Source: Pseudoalteromonas gelatinilytica
GTDB taxonomy: Bacteria > Pseudomonadota > Gammaproteobacteria > Enterobacterales > Alteromonadaceae
Direction: 5' to 3'
Length of the DNA stretch: 64,000 nt
Assembly: GCF_001641615.1 (NCBI RefSeq)
Contig: NZ_LRRU01000014.1
Location: 1-64,000 of the forward strand
Position numbers and translations under genes: made by a program. The notes under the pieces are model-generated. The model saw only the letters and a list, made by a program, of their open reading frames with translations. It did no database searches and was not told where the DNA came from. Positions 27,191 to 36,732 of the stretch are shown here, piece by piece (position 1 is the stretch's first letter; every line of letters starts with the position of its first letter).

Positions 27191-27371
27191 GATTGATTCC
27201 GATTTAGTTACAGTAAATTTATGCTTAAAAAATAGACGTTATTAATAGTTTAAGCTTAAAAATGATTAATTTAGTGAATTTATATCCAATTATAATGTAT
27301 TTTTATTCTTTTCGTCCATGCAATATTTGCAATTAAATGCAAACTAATTGAATAAATACTCTACCTGAGGG

Positions 27372-27728
27372 TTAGTTATCGGAATAAGGACAGTGAGTGC
27401 AGCCATTACTGCAGCAATGGCCGCGTTTTAAAAAGAACCAGCGGCTAAATACCATGTAATTGTTTTGCATGGTGTAATCAAGATTTTCTATTAAATTTCC
27501 TTGAGAAAAATAAGGCTTAGCAAAGGCTAGTTGCTGTTCTAAAGGTTGTTGATAAAGTTTAGATAAAAATGAATTTATCTTTTTTATAGTACAGTCTCGG
27601 CATAAACACTCTGTTGCTGCCTCATCGAGTGGTAAAATGTTGGGCAGCTCGTTACACCAGCAGGCATTAATATTATCAGCTTGGCAGTGAAGGGTTGCTT
27701 TGCATTGTGAGCAAGTAAGGGTTGTCAT
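27372..27728 (-). CDS. Cysteine-rich CWC / DUF5522 protein
   Basis: The protein has 118 residues. The N-terminal half is a Cys-rich CWC domain (CSQCKATLHC, ACWCNELP, CLCRDC). The C-terminal half is the DUF5522-like motif YMVFSRWFFLKRGHCCSNGCTHCPY. Twelve or more Cys residues predict one or two metal sites, probably zinc. Both domains occur separately or fused in marine gammaproteobacteria. Function unknown. It stands alone between the TonB receptor and a divergent hypothetical gene. Confidence 0.88.
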   Translation of the reverse strand: MTTLTCSQCKATLHCQADNINACWCNELPNILPLDEAATECLCRDCTIKKINSFLSKLYQQPLEQQLAFAKPYFSQGNLIENLDYTMQNNYMVFSRWFFLKRGHCCSNGCTHCPYSDN

Positions 27729-27771
27729 TTAGTAAAAAGATGCTTTGAGATTGAAAAGGTAAGCATAGCAA

Positions 27772-28092
27772 ATGGATAAATTAGACGCATTAGATGAGTT
27801 TGCCCGTTTTGGTGATAATCGATTTGAGGCAATCTCAGTGATTACAAGCACTCCTGACACACAAGGTGATGTGTATATTCTTACGCAAGACGCTTTCTGT
27901 CAGGTTTTACAGCGTGTTATCGATGGCGAAATAGATATCGATGAATTAGAACTTTGGGCAAATGTAGTAGAGTCCAGACAAGATATCGACGAAAGTGCCG
28001 TTGAGGGGGCTATTTACGCTTTAAGCAATAACGAGCAAATGGGTGAGTTGAATAAAAGTATGCTAGAGAAGTTATTAACGATAATGCAATAG
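27772..28092 (+). CDS. Hypothetical acidic protein
   Basis: The protein has 106 residues, strongly acidic, predicted mostly helical and soluble, with no signal peptide or Cys pair. The segment DGEIDIDELELWANVVESRQDID is notable for its charge. It is divergent from the CWC gene and convergent with rapA. No domain is recognised; an inhibitor or adaptor role would be a guess. Confidence 0.7.
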   Translation: MDKLDALDEFARFGDNRFEAISVITSTPDTQGDVYILTQDAFCQVLQRVIDGEIDIDELELWANVVESRQDIDESAVEGAIYALSNNEQMGELNKSMLEKLLTIMQ

Positions 28093-28110
28093 CATGATGG
28101 AAGGTAAGCA

Positions 28111-28141
28111 CGAAAGCTTTAAGCAAACCTTAAAGCTTTCG
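28111..28141. terminator. Perfect hairpin between convergent genes
   Basis: A long A/T-rich stem cgaaagctttaa / ttaaagctttcg with a short loop lies between the 106-residue gene and rapA. No long T run follows on either strand, so it may be a weak bidirectional terminator or an RNA end protector. Confidence 0.55.
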
Positions 28142-28157
28142 CTTACGAGCCAATGGG

Positions 28158-31052
28158 TTAGTGAGAAACCACAATTAAACGAATTGCATCCAGTTTAACT
28201 TGCGCTTTTTCAATGTAAGTAGTGAGTTCACTACGTTGCTTATCAAAGAAGCTAAGCTCTTCATCACGAATATTCGGGTTGATCTGCTTAAGTGCTGTTA
28301 AACGAGCTTGCTCTTCACCGAGTGCAGTTTGCATTTTCTCTAGTGATTCAGCGCGTAGTGTTTCAAGCTTGGTTTGTGCCATGCCTTGTGCGCTGGTGAT
28401 CATTGGGTGAATGGCGCTTTGTAGTGCACTGGCTAACTTACTTGCCGTTTGGCGACCAACCGCAGACAACTGCTGGTTGAAGGCATCAAAGGCAACATTG
28501 TCGGCCAAGTTATTGCTGCTCTTATCTAATAAGATACGAATTGGCGTAGGTGGTAAGAAGCGACCAACCTGCAACGCTTTAGGTGCCATCGCCTCAGCAA
28601 TAAAGATCATTTCAACAAAGAAGGTGCCAGCAGGTAACTTTTTGTTTTTCAATAACGCCACAGAGGCAGTACCAAAGTCATCATCACAAATCATATCTAA
28701 GCTGCCTTGCACCATAGGGTGGTCCCAGCTGATGAAATGCGCGTCTTCTTGCGAAAGCGAGGTGCTACGATCAAACGTTACTGTGATGCCATCATCTTTC
28801 AAGCATGGGAAAGATGGATTTAGCATGTGCTCAGTTGGCTTTAAGATGATGGTATTTTCACCTTTATCCTCTTGGCTTACACCAAAGGTGTCGAACACAT
28901 TGATCATATAACTTGGTAGCGTGAATTGATCATCTAACTCTTCGATATCAGCAACAAGACTTTCAGCTCGTCCTTGGCCACTTGAGTGCAGCTCTAATAA
29001 ACGGTCACGACCACTTTCCATTTGTTTACGAAGCTTAGCATTTTGGCTGGCAACTTGTTCTAGTAGTGGGTCTAGCTCTTCTTCGTCACAGTTGTGTGCA
29101 CCAATAAACTCAAGTAGTTCTTCGCCATACTCTTTATACAGCATTTGTCCTGTTGTCGATGTTGTTTCAAACGCATCTAAACCTTCGTTGTACCATCGAA
29201 GTAATACTTCTTGTGCGGTGTTTTCGAAATACGGTACGTGGATGTTTACGTCTTGCGTTTGACCAATACGGTCAAGACGACCAATGCGTTGCTCGAGTAA
29301 GTCTGGATTAAGTGGTAAATCAAACAGTACTAAGTGATGCGAGAATTGGAAGTTACGACCTTCAGAGCCAATTTCAGAACAAAGAAGAATTTGTGCGCTG
29401 TCGTACTCATCGGCAAAGTAAGCTGCTGCACGGTCACGTTCTACAATCGACATGCCTTCATGGAAAACTGAGGCTTTAATTGCTTCACGCTCACGTAAAA
29501 TCTGTTCTAGGCTAAGTGCGGTTTCGGCTTTAGCGCAGATAAGCAGTACTTTTTCGTGTTTAAGGGTTTTTAATGTTTCGATTAACCAATCAACACGTGG
29601 GTCAAATGCGCCCCAACTGGCATTTTCACCCTCAAACTCTTGGAATATTTTTTCAGGGAATAAAGCGCGAAGAGCAGTTAGCTCTGCATTTTGAATACCA
29701 GCCATGTTACCCAGTACTGACATCGCCGTTTTATATTGTTTAGGCATCGCCATTGGATAAGCATGAAGTTTACGGCTTGGGTAGCCATCAATTCCGCTAC
29801 GGCTATTTCTAAATAAAATACGACCTGTACCATGGCGGTCTAGCAGCATTGATAAAATTTCGTTACGTGCCGTTTTATCACCTTGCTCTGCTTTGGCTAA
29901 AAGCTCTGTGATATCAGTTTCTTTTAATAGCTCTTTTAATGTTGCTCTAGATGCATCATCAAGGCCTTTTTCACCCAGTAATTGGTTAGCAGCTTCGGCA
30001 ACCTCTTTGTAGTTACTTTCTTCTTCAACAAACGCATCGTAGTCGTAGAAACGATCTGGGTCGAGTAATTGTAAGCGGGCAAAGTGACTGCGGTGACCAA
30101 GTTGATCTGGCGTCGCAGTTAATAAGATAAGGCCTGGAATGTCTTGGCTTAACTCTGCCATACGTTGGTATTCAGTGCTTGGCTTACCATTGTTGATACT
30201 TAAATGGTGCGCTTCATCAACCACTAATAAATCCCAATCAGCCAGCGTAGCTTGCTCAAACCAGCGTTTTTTCTTGCTTAAGAACTCAAGGCTAGTAAGT
30301 ACTAACTGTTCTGTTTCGAATACGTTTGGTGAGTCTGCAAATGCCTCATCACAACGTTCTTCATCAAAGATTGAAAAACGTAAGTTAAAGCGGCGTAGCA
30401 TTTCGACTAACCACTGATGCTGTAAGTTTTCAGGCACAACAATCAATACACGGCTAGCACGGCCACTGATGATTTGCTGGTGTAAAATCATACCTGCTTC
30501 AATGGTTTTACCTAACCCCACTTCATCAGAAAGTAATACGCGCGGCGCAAAACGTTTACCCACTTCTTGTGCGATATAAAGCTGATGCGGAATAAGGTTT
30601 GCACGTTGACCAATTAAACCTTTTAAAGGTGATTGCTGGCGCTCAAACTGGTGCTGCCAAGTTTGGTAGCGCAGCGTATAGCGGTCAAAGCGGTCTACTT
30701 GGCCTGCAAATAAACGGTCTTGTGGTTTATTGAATTTGATAAAGTGATCTAAAAAGGTTTCTTTTAACTGCGCTTTTTCACCATTATCAACGCGAGTGCC
30801 GTGATAGCATAGTAACTCGCCTTGCGCTTCAACAGACTCGACTTCTAATTCCCACTCTTCAACGCTGCGAATAATATCACCTGGATTAAATGCGACACGA
30901 GTAACAGGTGCTTCTGTTAAAGAATAAACTCTGTTTTCTCCACTGGCTGGAAATAAAATGCTGACCTGACGGCCTTCAAGGGCAACAACGGTGCCTAATC
31001 CTAAATCTGACTCAGTATCACTGATCCAACGCTGACCTAAGGAAAAATTCAT
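28158..31052 (-). CDS. rapA: RNA polymerase-associated ATPase RapA
   Basis: A 964-residue Swi2/Snf2-family ATPase that recycles stalled RNA polymerase. The N-terminal Tudor-like pair starts with LGQRWISDTESDLGLG. Helicase motifs are Walker A SDEVGLGKTIEAGMI, DEAH in VVDEAHHLS, motif III LLTATP, and motif VI QRIGRLDRIGQ. The C-terminal domain is full length. The size equals that of E. coli RapA (968). Gene order and strand suggest a monocistronic unit. Confidence 0.98.
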   Translation of the reverse strand: MNFSLGQRWISDTESDLGLGTVVALEGRQVSILFPASGENRVYSLTEAPVTRVAFNPGDIIRSVEEWELEVESVEAQGELLCYHGTRVDNGEKAQLKETFLDHFIKFNKPQDRLFAGQVDRFDRYTLRYQTWQHQFERQQSPLKGLIGQRANLIPHQLYIAQEVGKRFAPRVLLSDEVGLGKTIEAGMILHQQIISGRASRVLIVVPENLQHQWLVEMLRRFNLRFSIFDEERCDEAFADSPNVFETEQLVLTSLEFLSKKKRWFEQATLADWDLLVVDEAHHLSINNGKPSTEYQRMAELSQDIPGLILLTATPDQLGHRSHFARLQLLDPDRFYDYDAFVEEESNYKEVAEAANQLLGEKGLDDASRATLKELLKETDITELLAKAEQGDKTARNEILSMLLDRHGTGRILFRNSRSGIDGYPSRKLHAYPMAMPKQYKTAMSVLGNMAGIQNAELTALRALFPEKIFQEFEGENASWGAFDPRVDWLIETLKTLKHEKVLLICAKAETALSLEQILREREAIKASVFHEGMSIVERDRAAAYFADEYDSAQILLCSEIGSEGRNFQFSHHLVLFDLPLNPDLLEQRIGRLDRIGQTQDVNIHVPYFENTAQEVLLRWYNEGLDAFETTSTTGQMLYKEYGEELLEFIGAHNCDEEELDPLLEQVASQNAKLRKQMESGRDRLLELHSSGQGRAESLVADIEELDDQFTLPSYMINVFDTFGVSQEDKGENTIILKPTEHMLNPSFPCLKDDGITVTFDRSTSLSQEDAHFISWDHPMVQGSLDMICDDDFGTASVALLKNKKLPAGTFFVEMIFIAEAMAPKALQVGRFLPPTPIRILLDKSSNNLADNVAFDAFNQQLSAVGRQTASKLASALQSAIHPMITSAQGMAQTKLETLRAESLEKMQTALGEEQARLTALKQINPNIRDEELSFFDKQRSELTTYIEKAQVKLDAIRLIVVSH

Positions 31053-31351
31053 GTATGTCTCGTCTATGAAGAAAAAAGGCGGCTATGTTACCTGTAACGC
31101 CATGCTACTTCAAGGCAGTAAACTCGCCGCACACAATTAAATTTAGTCAACCTTTTTAAGTCATTATAAAGGGTAAAAATTGTATGTATTTTAACCAGTT
31201 AAATAATTGTATATTTGTATGTCATAAAAAGGACTTTTGTCGTAAATAGACTAAACTGAGTATATACCTGACAAATAAATCATAGCTTCATCCGCCGCTT
31301 GTTTAGTTTATTGGGTATAGCATAAAAATCATAAAACGTAAGGAAAGTGCT
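31053..31351. other. Divergent intergenic region between rapA and phoH
   Basis: About 300 AT-rich bases hold the promoters of both genes. I see no open frame, RNA gene or convincing operator. AAGGAAAG lies before the phoH ATG at 31352. Confidence 0.6.
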
Positions 31352-32716
31352 ATGGAAAAAGCTTCGAACCTTGATAGTAAAATGTATGTGCTCGATACCA
31401 ATGTATTACTCCACGAACCCCTCGCTTATTTATCTTTCCAAGAACATGATGTCGTTATCCCGATGACAGTATTAGAAGAGCTCGACCACATTAAAGATAG
31501 GAAACATGACGTCAGCCGTGACGCCCGTGTTGCTATTCGTGGTTTAGATGAAGTGCTAAAGGACGCTTCTCCAGAGCAAATGTTGCAGGGTGTCGCGCTC
31601 CCTAGTAATAAGAAGGCTAAAACAGAATCTCGTGGTCGCTTAATTATCGTTAATGACCATTTATTTGCAGACAGTATTTCAGGGTTACCTGGCAACGAAA
31701 ACGACCATCGCATTATCAATTGTGCTGTTCATTTACAGAAGCAACACAGCGATAGCAAGGTTGTGCTTGTCACTAAAGACATCAATATGCGCCTCAAAGC
31801 GAAAGGGGCAGGGCTTAAATTTGTTGAAGATTACAGAACAGACCAATTAATTGACGACATAGCGTTGCTAACTAGCGGCTATAAAAAAATTGACGGTGAT
31901 TTTTGGCAACAGGTTGGAGAATGCGAAACAGAGCAGCAAGGCCGAGATACCTATCATCATGTGGCAAAAAGCACGATTAGCGATGTGTTCTGTAACGAAT
32001 ATATTTTAGATGAAAGCGACCACTTTGCGGCTCGAGTAACAAGCTACGATGATAAACAAATTACTTTAAAAGATATCAGTGTTGAGCGTTTGATGAGCCA
32101 TACCGCGTGGGGTGTTAAACCAAAAAATGTGTATCAAGGAATGGCACTTGATGCGCTGCTTGACCCAAGCATTGAGTTGGTGATTTTAACTGGCCCCGCT
32201 GGCTGTGGTAAAACCTTGCTCGCCCTTGCCAGTGCGCTTGAAATGATTATTGAAAAAGGCATTTACGATAAAGTTATTGTCACTCGTAATACCCCAGAGA
32301 TTGCTGAGTCGATTGGTTTTTTACCGGGCACCGAAGAAGAGAAAATGGCGCCGTGGTTAGCTGCTATCACCGATACGTTAGAAGTGCTGCATAAAGGAGA
32401 TGAGAATCCGATTTCAAGCCGTAATTACATTATGGAAAAAGCCAACGTACAGTTTAAATCGGTAAACTTTATGCGTGGTCGTAGTATTCAAAATGCTGTT
32501 GTTATATTACAACCCCGAATTGGGGATATTTTAAAGTTTTTACCCCCTTGTTTTTATTGGCCTGTAGAAAAAGTAAAAAGAATTTCCAAAAAAATTGATT
32601 ACCTTAGCTACTCTGAGCAGTCTCTCAACAATAAACCTTTACTCAAAATTTGTAATTTACAAGAAAAGTACAACACAAAGCCTAGCAACGATTCAATCTT
32701 TTGGGAGGCTGCGTAA
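31352..32716 (+). pseudogene. Host PIN-PhoH protein truncated by island insertion
   Basis: The frame is PIN-PhoH up to about 32509 and unrelated afterwards. The PIN domain shows YVLDTNVLLHEP, the Glu of VLEELDHIK and VTKDINMRLKAKG. The PhoH ATPase has Walker A TGPAGCGKTLLALAS and FLPGTEEEKM. After RGRSIQNAVVIL the expected Walker B DEAQN and the last 90 or so residues are missing. They are replaced by about 68 residues with no similarity, ending in a TAA that overlaps the next ATG. Without Walker B the ATPase should be dead, while the PIN nuclease could persist. The missing 3' part should lie at the island's far end. Confidence 0.88.
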
Positions 32717-34098
32717 TGAAAAGCTCTATTGATAATCGAAATCCTCGTGTACTAGACACATCTGCATTAGTACATGATCCAAAATCTATTTTTAGCTACA
32801 AAGATGATATTTACATCTGTCTAACTGTCCTTGAAGAGCTTGATAACCTGAAAGAAAGAACTAATAAATCGGTAAGTGCCGATGCCCGTATGTGCATTAG
32901 AATGCTTGAAGACATTATAAATGGACATACAGCCGAGGAAATGGAAATAGGTATTCCTTTACCATCTACCGAAACAGCCCAGAGAGGAAAGCTTTTCATT
33001 GGAATTGACACTCAATTGGATCTGGCTAAGGAGTTAAAGCACGGGATAGGAAGTGATGCTGATAACAGAATAATTAATTATGCTTTATATCTTCAAAAAG
33101 AACTCAATAAAGACGTAATAATTGTTAGCCGTGACATTAATATGCGCTTGAAAGCTCGAACCGTAGGGGTCATGGCAGAAGACGTTGCCGTAGATAATCA
33201 AATATCAGATATTGATCTTTTATACACAGGGGTACAAGCCTTTAAAGGAGATCTTTTTGATCGAATTAAATCAGACAAAGACTTCAAGGTTTCAGGAGAA
33301 GTTTATACTTTCCCAATAAGTCTATTTAATGATGAAGTTCAGCCAAACATGTATTGGTACGATGAAGCTGGACACATTGGGCGAATTTCAGAAGTAACAG
33401 ATACTGAGGTATTCACAAAGCTATTGCCTCGTAAACAAGAAAAAGTATGGGGCATTTTGCCTAAAAATCAGCGTCAGTCGGTAGCTTTAAGCCAATTAAC
33501 AGACCCTTACTATGATTTAAATATCATCCTTGGTCCTGCTGGCTCCGGAAAAACTTTTTTGGCAGTTGCTTCGGCGCTGCATCAAGTATTGGAGTTGAAA
33601 AAGTACAAAAAAATCGTTGTGGTGCGCTCCAGAGACTTTATGGACGACGATCCGGGATTCTTACCGGGGGATTTAACTGAAAAATCAATGCCTCTTCTGG
33701 CAGGTATTACTGACGCATTAATTTCGATGCACTCGGATGATAATCATGAAGGAAATGTCTACGCTACAGTCGAGCATGTGATTGAAAAAGCCAATATAGA
33801 ATTTACTAGCATGGCTTATTTTCGTGGCCGTTCAATAGACGATGCTGTTTTAATCATTGATGAAGCTCAAAACATGACTAGAGCGCAAATCAAGGGCATG
33901 TTAAGCCGTGGTGGGAAAAATTGTCGGACAATCGTATTGGGCAACCTAGCCCAGATTGACGATAAGTTTGTAACACCTGCTTCTTCTGGTGCAAGTGCGG
34001 CTGTTAATGTGTTTCGTCATTATGAAAAAGGATCAGTGCTGATTTTTGATGAAGTAGAGCGTAGTAGCTTGGCTGAATTCACTGAAAAGAATATGTAG
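32716..34098 (+). CDS. Island-encoded complete PIN-PhoH protein
   Basis: The protein has 460 residues from ATG 32716. That start has GGGAGG at good spacing and its A is the last base of the truncated phoH stop (TAATG). PIN residues are RVLDTSALVHDP, VLEELDNLK and VSRDINMRLKAR. The PhoH ATPase is complete: LGPAGSGKTFLAVAS, FLPGDLTEKSM, Walker B VLIIDEAQNM and GNLAQIDDKF. The family (PhoH2/YlaK-like) is linked to RNA cleavage and unwinding. It is clearly diverged from the host copy, so it came with the island. By position it takes over the host promoter and can restore the lost function. Confidence 0.95.
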   Translation: MKSSIDNRNPRVLDTSALVHDPKSIFSYKDDIYICLTVLEELDNLKERTNKSVSADARMCIRMLEDIINGHTAEEMEIGIPLPSTETAQRGKLFIGIDTQLDLAKELKHGIGSDADNRIINYALYLQKELNKDVIIVSRDINMRLKARTVGVMAEDVAVDNQISDIDLLYTGVQAFKGDLFDRIKSDKDFKVSGEVYTFPISLFNDEVQPNMYWYDEAGHIGRISEVTDTEVFTKLLPRKQEKVWGILPKNQRQSVALSQLTDPYYDLNIILGPAGSGKTFLAVASALHQVLELKKYKKIVVVRSRDFMDDDPGFLPGDLTEKSMPLLAGITDALISMHSDDNHEGNVYATVEHVIEKANIEFTSMAYFRGRSIDDAVLIIDEAQNMTRAQIKGMLSRGGKNCRTIVLGNLAQIDDKFVTPASSGASAAVNVFRHYEKGSVLIFDEVERSSLAEFTEKNM

Positions 34099-34142
34099 GC
34101 ATCAAACTACCATTCACATTTCCTTATAATATTGCGACAATG

Positions 34143-34167
34143 GCCACTGCTTTTTGCAGTGGCTTTT
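34143..34167 (+). terminator. Terminator after the island phoH
   Basis: Perfect eight-pair stem gccactgc/gcagtggc with a five-T loop, followed by four T. Confidence 0.88.
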
Positions 34168-34292
34168 CAGAGAAGCCCGTTCCCACGAAAACAGGACGAA
34201 ATGGATTTACTCTGAACTAAAAGATTAAATATTCACATAAAAACTGAGTGACATAGGTGCGTGGCCTAGCGTTGCCGTTTTTTGGTGTATTG

Positions 34293-34655
34293 ATGTCTTT
34301 TAAAAAAGAAGACCTGCTAGTAAATATAAAAAGGCAGGCAAAACGATTATCTAAATTATTAACTATTCCCCTTGGACAAGCCCAAGAAGGGGCAGCTATT
34401 TGTCTATATGGCTGTGACAGTTACAGCGATTTACTAGTAAAAATAAAAGCTGAATCCTTTGACAACCCAATGATAGCACTGTCTGCACTCTCACCAAACT
34501 CGGAAATATTTTTAGTAAAAATATTAGCTAGCCACCTAGATAGCATTATTGGAAATTTTGAAAAAAAATTTCCCGGCTCCAATATAAATGAAGAGATGGT
34601 CGTATCCTTGTTTGGGCTTAGCTTTTCAGAGTTCAAACTCAAAATATCTACCTAA
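34293..34655 (+). CDS. Hypothetical island protein with helical QAK...AQ module
   Basis: The protein has 120 residues from ATG 34293; a GTG-type start 36 bases earlier is less likely. The N-terminal segment NIKRQAKRLSKLLTIPLGQAQ followed by LYGCDSYSDLL matches the start of the 345-residue protein downstream (34864). It resembles the small helical N-terminal module of glyoxalase-superfamily and plasmid proteins with the pattern QAKxL...AQ...G..s..dL. The rest is helical with no known motif. Function unknown; the module may bind a partner or nucleic acid. Confidence 0.7.
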   Translation: MSFKKEDLLVNIKRQAKRLSKLLTIPLGQAQEGAAICLYGCDSYSDLLVKIKAESFDNPMIALSALSPNSEIFLVKILASHLDSIIGNFEKKFPGSNINEEMVVSLFGLSFSEFKLKIST

Positions 34656-34863
34656 AGTTGTACAAATACGTAAGTTGTCATTTTGTTTTTTGGCGATATT
34701 ATAATAAGAAGGCTGAACGGACAGCCTACGCCTACACATGTTTTTCGCCTTGAAAAACGTGAACAGTGAAGCGGAGCATCCGTAAAAATTTGGTTATTTG
34801 AACAATAAATAAAGCAATGTGTTGGTAGGCCATTGTTTATTAGAAAGTTGTTTGGAGAACTAA

Positions 34864-35901
34864 ATGATCTCACTTTATCAATTAAAGAATAAACTCAATA
34901 AACAAGCAAAAGAGTTTGCTGAGTTATTAGAGTTTCCTGATCTTTACGCCCAAGGCCTGTGGGCTAGAGGTGTTTATAACTGCCCTCATTTTTCTGATAC
35001 CCATAATAGCCTCACTGAAGCATTTGAACAGAAAAAACTGGATTCAATTCTAAAGCACGATTCCCTGAAATACTTAATGATCAATGAATACGATGATCAA
35101 GAAATTATTGAATCGCTTCATAAAGAAATTGAGTCAATGGCAAACCGTATTGAAAGCCTGATGCTGGTAGATATCGAAACATTAGAGTTAGTTTCAGTGA
35201 TATACCAAGTATTAGGGTTGCCAGAAGATGCCAAGTTTATTGTAAACACTGGTGCTGACTTTAGGCTGGAGTGGCGACCATATTTCGATGCTTTTGATGA
35301 TCCGTTGATAGTTCAATATGCAGATTTAAAAGTTCATGGTTGTTATTTCAGGCTCATAGCTTCAAAGTTTCCGGTTGAAAAGCTTTCCTTGAATGACATT
35401 AAACAATACATGTACATCAATCATGTAAACCATGATAGTGAGTTCGAAGGCTGTATTTCTGAAGGAAATACATTTTCTAAGCATGAGCACTGGCTGGTGT
35501 TGACACTTGAATTATTCCGTAGCGGCAAATTAAATAAGGCTCAGTTCAATCCAACAACCTTCAAAATCGAAGGTATGCGCTATTTGGTATATGGCTTCCC
35601 ACTGATTCCTTCCTTTGTATCTGATTGGCACAAACCTGATTTATGTCTACAGGTTAAAAATCTAGATGGTGATCAAAAGTTCATTGTTCGTATCGATCAG
35701 CAAGCTCTTGTTTTCCATGCACGACGTGTCGATACCAATTTTTTTAACACCATCGATTATGAAAAATATATTTCGTTGTATCAGTCTAGCGTTCTGTCAC
35801 ATTTTGATGCTGACAACAATTTACTAAAAGTTAATGGAGTTAAGTACCTTAGTTTTTTCCGCCCGTTTTGCCTAGAAGGTAAGAAGGAAGCAAAAGCATG
35901 A
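34864..35901 (+). CDS. Hypothetical island protein, QAK...AQ module plus VNGxxY repeats
   Basis: The protein has 345 residues and is soluble. Residues 5-45 repeat the helical module of the preceding gene (LNKQAKEFAELLEFPDLYAQ, then YNCPHFSD). The C-terminal half has two short related beta segments, KIEGMRYLVYGFPLIP and KVNGVKYLSFFRPF; the latter resembles VNGLEYRTFGADF in the next gene. It overlaps the next gene by four bases (ATGA). The set appears to be one family of modules shuffled over several island genes. I cannot name a function. Confidence 0.75.
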   Translation: MISLYQLKNKLNKQAKEFAELLEFPDLYAQGLWARGVYNCPHFSDTHNSLTEAFEQKKLDSILKHDSLKYLMINEYDDQEIIESLHKEIESMANRIESLMLVDIETLELVSVIYQVLGLPEDAKFIVNTGADFRLEWRPYFDAFDDPLIVQYADLKVHGCYFRLIASKFPVEKLSLNDIKQYMYINHVNHDSEFEGCISEGNTFSKHEHWLVLTLELFRSGKLNKAQFNPTTFKIEGMRYLVYGFPLIPSFVSDWHKPDLCLQVKNLDGDQKFIVRIDQQALVFHARRVDTNFFNTIDYEKYISLYQSSVLSHFDADNNLLKVNGVKYLSFFRPFCLEGKKEAKA

Positions 35902-36215
35902 GACCAAGAGTAAAACTAACTAACGCAACACTTATCTCAATTAAATCTGACTTAGAAGATAAGGTTGAACAGGTGCTTTACGCTACTTTTGCTGAGGATA
36001 GTAAGAACGGTAAAAAAGGTGAGGCTTTGTTTTCCACGAAAGTCATGGAAGTAAACGGTCTTGAATATAGAACTTTTGGTGCTGACTTTTATATCTTAGA
36101 TGCAGAACCCCAAAAGTTTGATGTAGATGTATTTGAGTTCAATTTAATGCATGAGTGTATGTACTCTCCAAATGAGCTATTAGAGTTGCGAGAAATGCTC
36201 CCTGCTGGCTATTAG
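35898..36215 (+). CDS. Hypothetical island protein, paralogue A
   Basis: The protein has 105 residues. Its C-terminal half (YILDAEPQKFDVDVFEF, then YSPNELLELREML) aligns with that of the next gene (YVIDADHKLIDISFVEL, then YSVDRVLEMREQL). It starts four bases inside the preceding gene, indicating one operon. It is soluble and acidic, with no known domain. Confidence 0.75.
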   Translation: MRPRVKLTNATLISIKSDLEDKVEQVLYATFAEDSKNGKKGEALFSTKVMEVNGLEYRTFGADFYILDAEPQKFDVDVFEFNLMHECMYSPNELLELREMLPAGY

Positions 36216-36228
36216 TAGGGAGTAACAA

Positions 36229-36576
36229 ATGGACAAAACATATTTAAAGGATGCTTACATACTCTCGGTCTATGACTATAAAGACTTTGAAAAATCATTT
36301 CTTGGGGAGTTTTTGTCAGGGGTTGTTATTGACGATGAAACATTCAGATTTCGGCCATTTGAGCAAATGGTAACTTCAAAGATTGTTAGCAAATCTGCTG
36401 ATGAGGATAAGTTAGAAATATACACACATAGTGAGAGTTGTTATGTGATTGATGCTGACCATAAGTTAATTGATATTTCGTTTGTTGAACTGGTTGTTAT
36501 GAGGGCGGGAGCTTATTCGGTAGATCGAGTTTTAGAAATGAGAGAGCAACTTAAGTCTCAAAATAAAAGCCATTGA
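36229..36576 (+). CDS. Hypothetical island protein, paralogue B
   Basis: The protein has 115 residues behind GGGAG. It shares a C-terminal half with the preceding gene, as described there, and probably arose from it by duplication within the island. No enzyme motif is seen. It is the last gene before the metal-resistance block, which begins with its own promoter region. Confidence 0.75.
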   Translation: MDKTYLKDAYILSVYDYKDFEKSFLGEFLSGVVIDDETFRFRPFEQMVTSKIVSKSADEDKLEIYTHSESCYVIDADHKLIDISFVELVVMRAGAYSVDRVLEMREQLKSQNKSH

Positions 36577-36634
36577 ATAACGAAGATAAGAAGTCTGATG
36601 AGATTATTATTTGTCACTTACCTCTTTGAAAAAG

Positions 36635-36648
36635 TTGACGTTAGTCAA
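36635..36648. promoter_or_regulatory. Candidate operator dyad upstream of the CopL-like gene
   Basis: The inverted repeat TTGAC-gtta-GTCAA lies about 85 bases before the CopL-like start. It could be a regulator site or overlap a -35 element (TTGACG). No CueR-type long-spacer promoter is found here. The assignment is tentative. Confidence 0.35.
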
Positions 36649-36732
36649 ATATTCATAAATGTTTACATGACATCAATTTACTTATTCGAAAATTTGTATT
36701 AGCATAGACATGTATATTTTTATGAGAATTTT

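Noticed and set aside
32480..32600. tRNA or tmRNA gene as the island attachment site
   Set aside because: No cloverleaf or tRNA-like sequence at the junction. The break lies within the phoH coding sequence.
32561..32600. tgtagaaaaag as a Tn7-like terminal TGT end
   Set aside because: It lies about 50 bases inside the point where phoH similarity stops, and no repeated Tn7-type binding sites are seen next to it.
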